Of a stretch of 35,939 nucleotides of DNA, positions 34,088-35,939 are shown piece by piece. Each line of letters begins with the position of its first letter. Positions within the stretch are counted from its first letter, which is position 1. A program made the position numbers and the translations under genes. Source of the stretch: Opitutia bacterium (GTDB taxonomy: Bacteria > Verrucomicrobiota > Verrucomicrobiia > Opitutales > Seribacteraceae); the NCBI GenBank assembly GCA_002716045.1, contig PAZC01000011.1, positions 92,559 to 128,497 of the forward strand, in the 5' to 3' direction. The notes beneath the pieces are model-generated. The model saw only the letters and a program-made list of their open reading frames with translations. It was not told the DNA's origin and did not search any database.

Positions 34088-35293
34088 ATGGGGTTCAAAT
34101 CCAGTGGAAGTCATGATTTGAAGAGATTGTTCGCCAGTTCGGGACTTTGGTTTCTAGTCATCGGAACCACCTTTGCCCAAGTCGAACGTCCCGATCGGCT
34201 ACCCGAGGTTGAATTCCCTACACAAGCTGCAGTCAAACAGGCTGTCGACAAGGGCTGCTCCTTCCTGCAGGCCAAACAGAATCCAAATGGCTCGTGGGGT
34301 TCCCCCCGAAACACCAAGGGCATGAACATATTCGCACCTGTCCCTGGCTCCCATCGCGCCTTTCAACTTGCCGTAACCTCGCTTTGCACTGCTGCCCTAA
34401 TTGAGATCAAGAGCAACGATCCCACATACGCGGAAACGATCCTGCGAGGTGAAAATCACCTGCTAGAAAAGCTTCCCTATCTCAGGCGTGCCACCCCCGT
34501 TGCCATCTACAATGTCTGGGCTCATGCCTATGGCATCCAAGCTCTCGTTCGGATGAAGAGCCGGTTGAAGGCAAACACGGATGCCAACGCCACCCGCCTG
34601 CAACGAATCGATAAGGTGATCAATCATCAGATTGGGATGTTGCAACGTTATGAATCCATAGATGGTGGCTGGGGATACTATGATTTCAACGCCCAGACCA
34701 AGCAACCCTCAGGCAGTTCCATCTCCTTTGTAAACGCGACTGCCTTGATCGCCCTACACGAAGCAAAACAAGCGGGTATCGATAGTCCGGCTAAAATGGT
34801 AAAGAAAGCTTACGACGCAATCCAGAGGCAACGGCTACCCGACCACAGTTATCTTTACGGGGAATACCTCAAATGGAAACCGCGACGCGGAATCAATCGA
34901 CCGGGAGGAAGCCTGGGGCGGTCCCATCCTTGTAATCTAGCCCTCGATCTGTGGGGAGATGCTTCGGTGACGAGCGACGTACACAAGCTTTGTCTTGATC
35001 GCCTCATTGCCCGAAACGGTTGGCTTGACGTGGCCCGCAAGAGACCAATTCCTCACGAGTCGTGGTTCGCGGTGGCAGGGTACTTCTACTACTATGGCCA
35101 CTATTACGCCGCCTTTTGCATTAAAGCCCTCCCCCAGAAGGAACAAAGCCTCTATCAAAAACATCTGGCTGCAATCTTGGTTCCGTTGCAGGAGAAAGAT
35201 GGTAGCTGGTGGGACTTTCCGTTCTACGACTACCACCAACAATACGGGACGGCCATGGCCTTGATGGCCTTGCAACGCTGCCGACTTAAGTAA
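34088..35293 (+). CDS. Secreted alpha/alpha-toroid protein (squalene-cyclase / prenyltransferase-like fold)
   Basis: A 401-residue protein with a signal peptide (about 13-31, FASSGLWFLVIGTTFAQ). The body has repeated helical pairs with QW-like or toroid motifs: KGCSFLQAKQNPNGSWGSPR (about 55-75), MLQRYESIDGGWGYYDFNAQ (about 180-200) and LQEKDGSWWDFPFYDYHQQY (about 365-385), followed by GTAMALMALQRC. This spacing fits the toroid fold shared by terpene cyclases, prenyltransferases and complement-like proteins. I see no DXDD-type cyclase motif, and a secreted cyclase would be unusual, so a binding or structural role is more likely than catalysis. It follows the adaptor by 12 nt, probably one transcript, and ends 5 nt from the convergent acylphosphatase. 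Confidence 0.88.
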   Translation: MGFKSSGSHDLKRLFASSGLWFLVIGTTFAQVERPDRLPEVEFPTQAAVKQAVDKGCSFLQAKQNPNGSWGSPRNTKGMNIFAPVPGSHRAFQLAVTSLCTAALIEIKSNDPTYAETILRGENHLLEKLPYLRRATPVAIYNVWAHAYGIQALVRMKSRLKANTDANATRLQRIDKVINHQIGMLQRYESIDGGWGYYDFNAQTKQPSGSSISFVNATALIALHEAKQAGIDSPAKMVKKAYDAIQRQRLPDHSYLYGEYLKWKPRRGINRPGGSLGRSHPCNLALDLWGDASVTSDVHKLCLDRLIARNGWLDVARKRPIPHESWFAVAGYFYYYGHYYAAFCIKALPQKEQSLYQKHLAAILVPLQEKDGSWWDFPFYDYHQQYGTAMALMALQRCRLK

Positions 35294-35298
35294 ATGAT

Positions 35299-35583
35299 TC
35301 AATAGGCAATCGAGAAATCCTCGTATCGCTGTGGAGCTCTTTCCTCGACTACCTGACAACCTTCGACGAAGAGGGCCATTTTAGATCGCAAGGCTTCAAG
35401 AAAAGCCCTGACCACGATCTCCTCTCCTTCCGCATGCAGTTCCACTTTGCCATCAGGTAGATTCTTGACGAAACCAGTGATCGCAAAATCTTTCGCCACA
35501 GTAAGCGTGGACCAGCGAAAACCAACCCCCTGCACCCTTCCGTCAAAGAGAACCCGTAGAAAAAAAGTATCAGTATCAGCCAC
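35299..35583 (-). CDS. Acylphosphatase
   Basis: A 94-residue enzyme that hydrolyses acyl phosphates in the cytoplasm. The signature GRVQGVGFRWSTL contains the phosphate-binding R23, and GFVKNLPDGKVELHAEG contains the catalytic N41. The C-terminal DFSIAY is the usual last strand. The length matches the family. It is a lone minus-strand gene, convergent with the toroid protein and divergent from the next gene across about 130 bases. Confidence 0.95.
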   Translation of the reverse strand: MADTDTFFLRVLFDGRVQGVGFRWSTLTVAKDFAITGFVKNLPDGKVELHAEGEEIVVRAFLEALRSKMALFVEGCQVVEERAPQRYEDFSIAY

Positions 35584-35713
35584 AATTATATTTTTTCCTT
35601 GGCGGGAAACACGATCGACAAGCCGTTCTTCGAATTGCCCGAATAAAAAAGTTTGACCATTGCTTCAGCAAAGAATGAATTGTTGGACAACGTTGGGCAA
35701 TCCCAACCTCCTC

Positions 35714-35939
35714 ATGAGCCAATACGATTTTGATAATTTCCACTTCGACGGAGAGTGGGATGATGCTGAAGAAATAGCTTGGGGAGAATCCGAATGGCAG
35801 AAGTATCTTTCCTCCTCGGACTCTGAAATCACACGTTTCATCACAATATACAATAGTGTGATCGAACGAGCGAACCGCTTGGATGAAGCCGCTCATCTAA
35901 TGGGTTGGGACCGAGAGGATTGGGCGATCGGAGAAGACG
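35714..35939 (+). CDS. Acidic hypothetical protein, 3' end outside window
   Basis: The frame stays open for 75 codons to the window edge. It begins MSQYDFDNFHFDGEWDDAEE and continues EIAWGESEWQKYLSSSDSEI, then TRFITIYNSVIERANRLDEA. It is acidic and helix-forming, rich in Trp, Asp and Glu. No family is recognised. An in-frame ATG at 35675 would add 13 residues; I prefer 35714 because the preceding residues look unlike the rest. Antisense frames here show no family features. Confidence 0.6.
   Translation, partial: MSQYDFDNFHFDGEWDDAEEIAWGESEWQKYLSSSDSEITRFITIYNSVIERANRLDEAAHLMGWDREDWAIGED

Noticed and set aside
35576-35896. Minus-strand frame of 106 codons near the right edge
   Set aside because: Overlaps the acylphosphatase start and lies antisense to the acidic plus-strand gene, which has the more protein-like composition. 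Some doubt remains because that gene is truncated.
1-35939. CRISPR arrays, tRNA, rRNA, insertion sequences, attachment sites
   Set aside because: Looked for and not seen. The repeats in the giant gene are diverged protein modules, not short identical repeats, and no transposase or integrase was recognised.

Overview
The window looks like chromosomal DNA of a Gram-negative member of the Verrucomicrobiota, probably the Opitutia/Puniceicoccales side. This is inferred from three things: a giant secreted LamG/FN3/Ig-type protein beside a membrane-anchored anti-sigma-like protein, an LPS heptose epimerase (hldD), and generally poor Shine-Dalgarno signals before well-recognised genes. No rRNA, tRNA, CRISPR array, insertion sequence or integrase was seen, so the region reads as ordinary chromosome with one very unusual giant gene.

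Positions 1-13943 (minus strand) form a single uninterrupted reading frame of at least 4,647 codons that runs off the left edge. It encodes a secreted mosaic of about nine concanavalin-like (LamG-type) lectin folds, Big_12-like and putative Ig domains, FN3-like domains, two DUF2341 copies, a GH32-associated-type beta-sandwich, a PA14-like module and a glycine-rich C-terminal repeat. Immediately upstream (14169-15398, minus) is a single-pass membrane protein with an anti-sigma-like cytoplasmic N-terminus. It is likely co-transcribed with or regulates the giant gene, but no sigma factor gene lies beside it.

Positions 15643-17973 (minus) hold the fatty-acid operon fabG-acpP-fabF, with two stem-loops packed around the acpP stop codon. 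Diverging from it, 18048-22982 (plus) is a compact housekeeping run: an RluB-type pseudouridine synthase, a secreted SH3-like protein, folD, an RDD membrane protein, proC and hldD, with proC and hldD overlapping by 8 nt. A DAHP synthase (aroF type, minus) converges on hldD with a 3-nt gap. A sigma-54-dependent NtrC-type response regulator (minus, 24293-25711) follows, without an adjacent sensor kinase.

Positions 25890-31263 (plus) look like a surface-polysaccharide or glycan cluster: an unrecognised 687-aa protein, an AsnB-type amidotransferase and a GT4-like glycosyltransferase. Then come an acidic coiled-coil protein, a periplasmic HlyD-type adaptor without a visible transporter, and a secreted alpha/alpha-toroid (squalene-cyclase/prenyltransferase-like) protein. 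An acylphosphatase (minus) and a truncated acidic hypothetical gene (plus) close the window. The theme of the accessory part is the cell envelope and outer surface: a giant adhesin-like protein, glycan synthesis and export-related proteins. The most interesting signal is the nested domain-within-domain construction of the giant protein.
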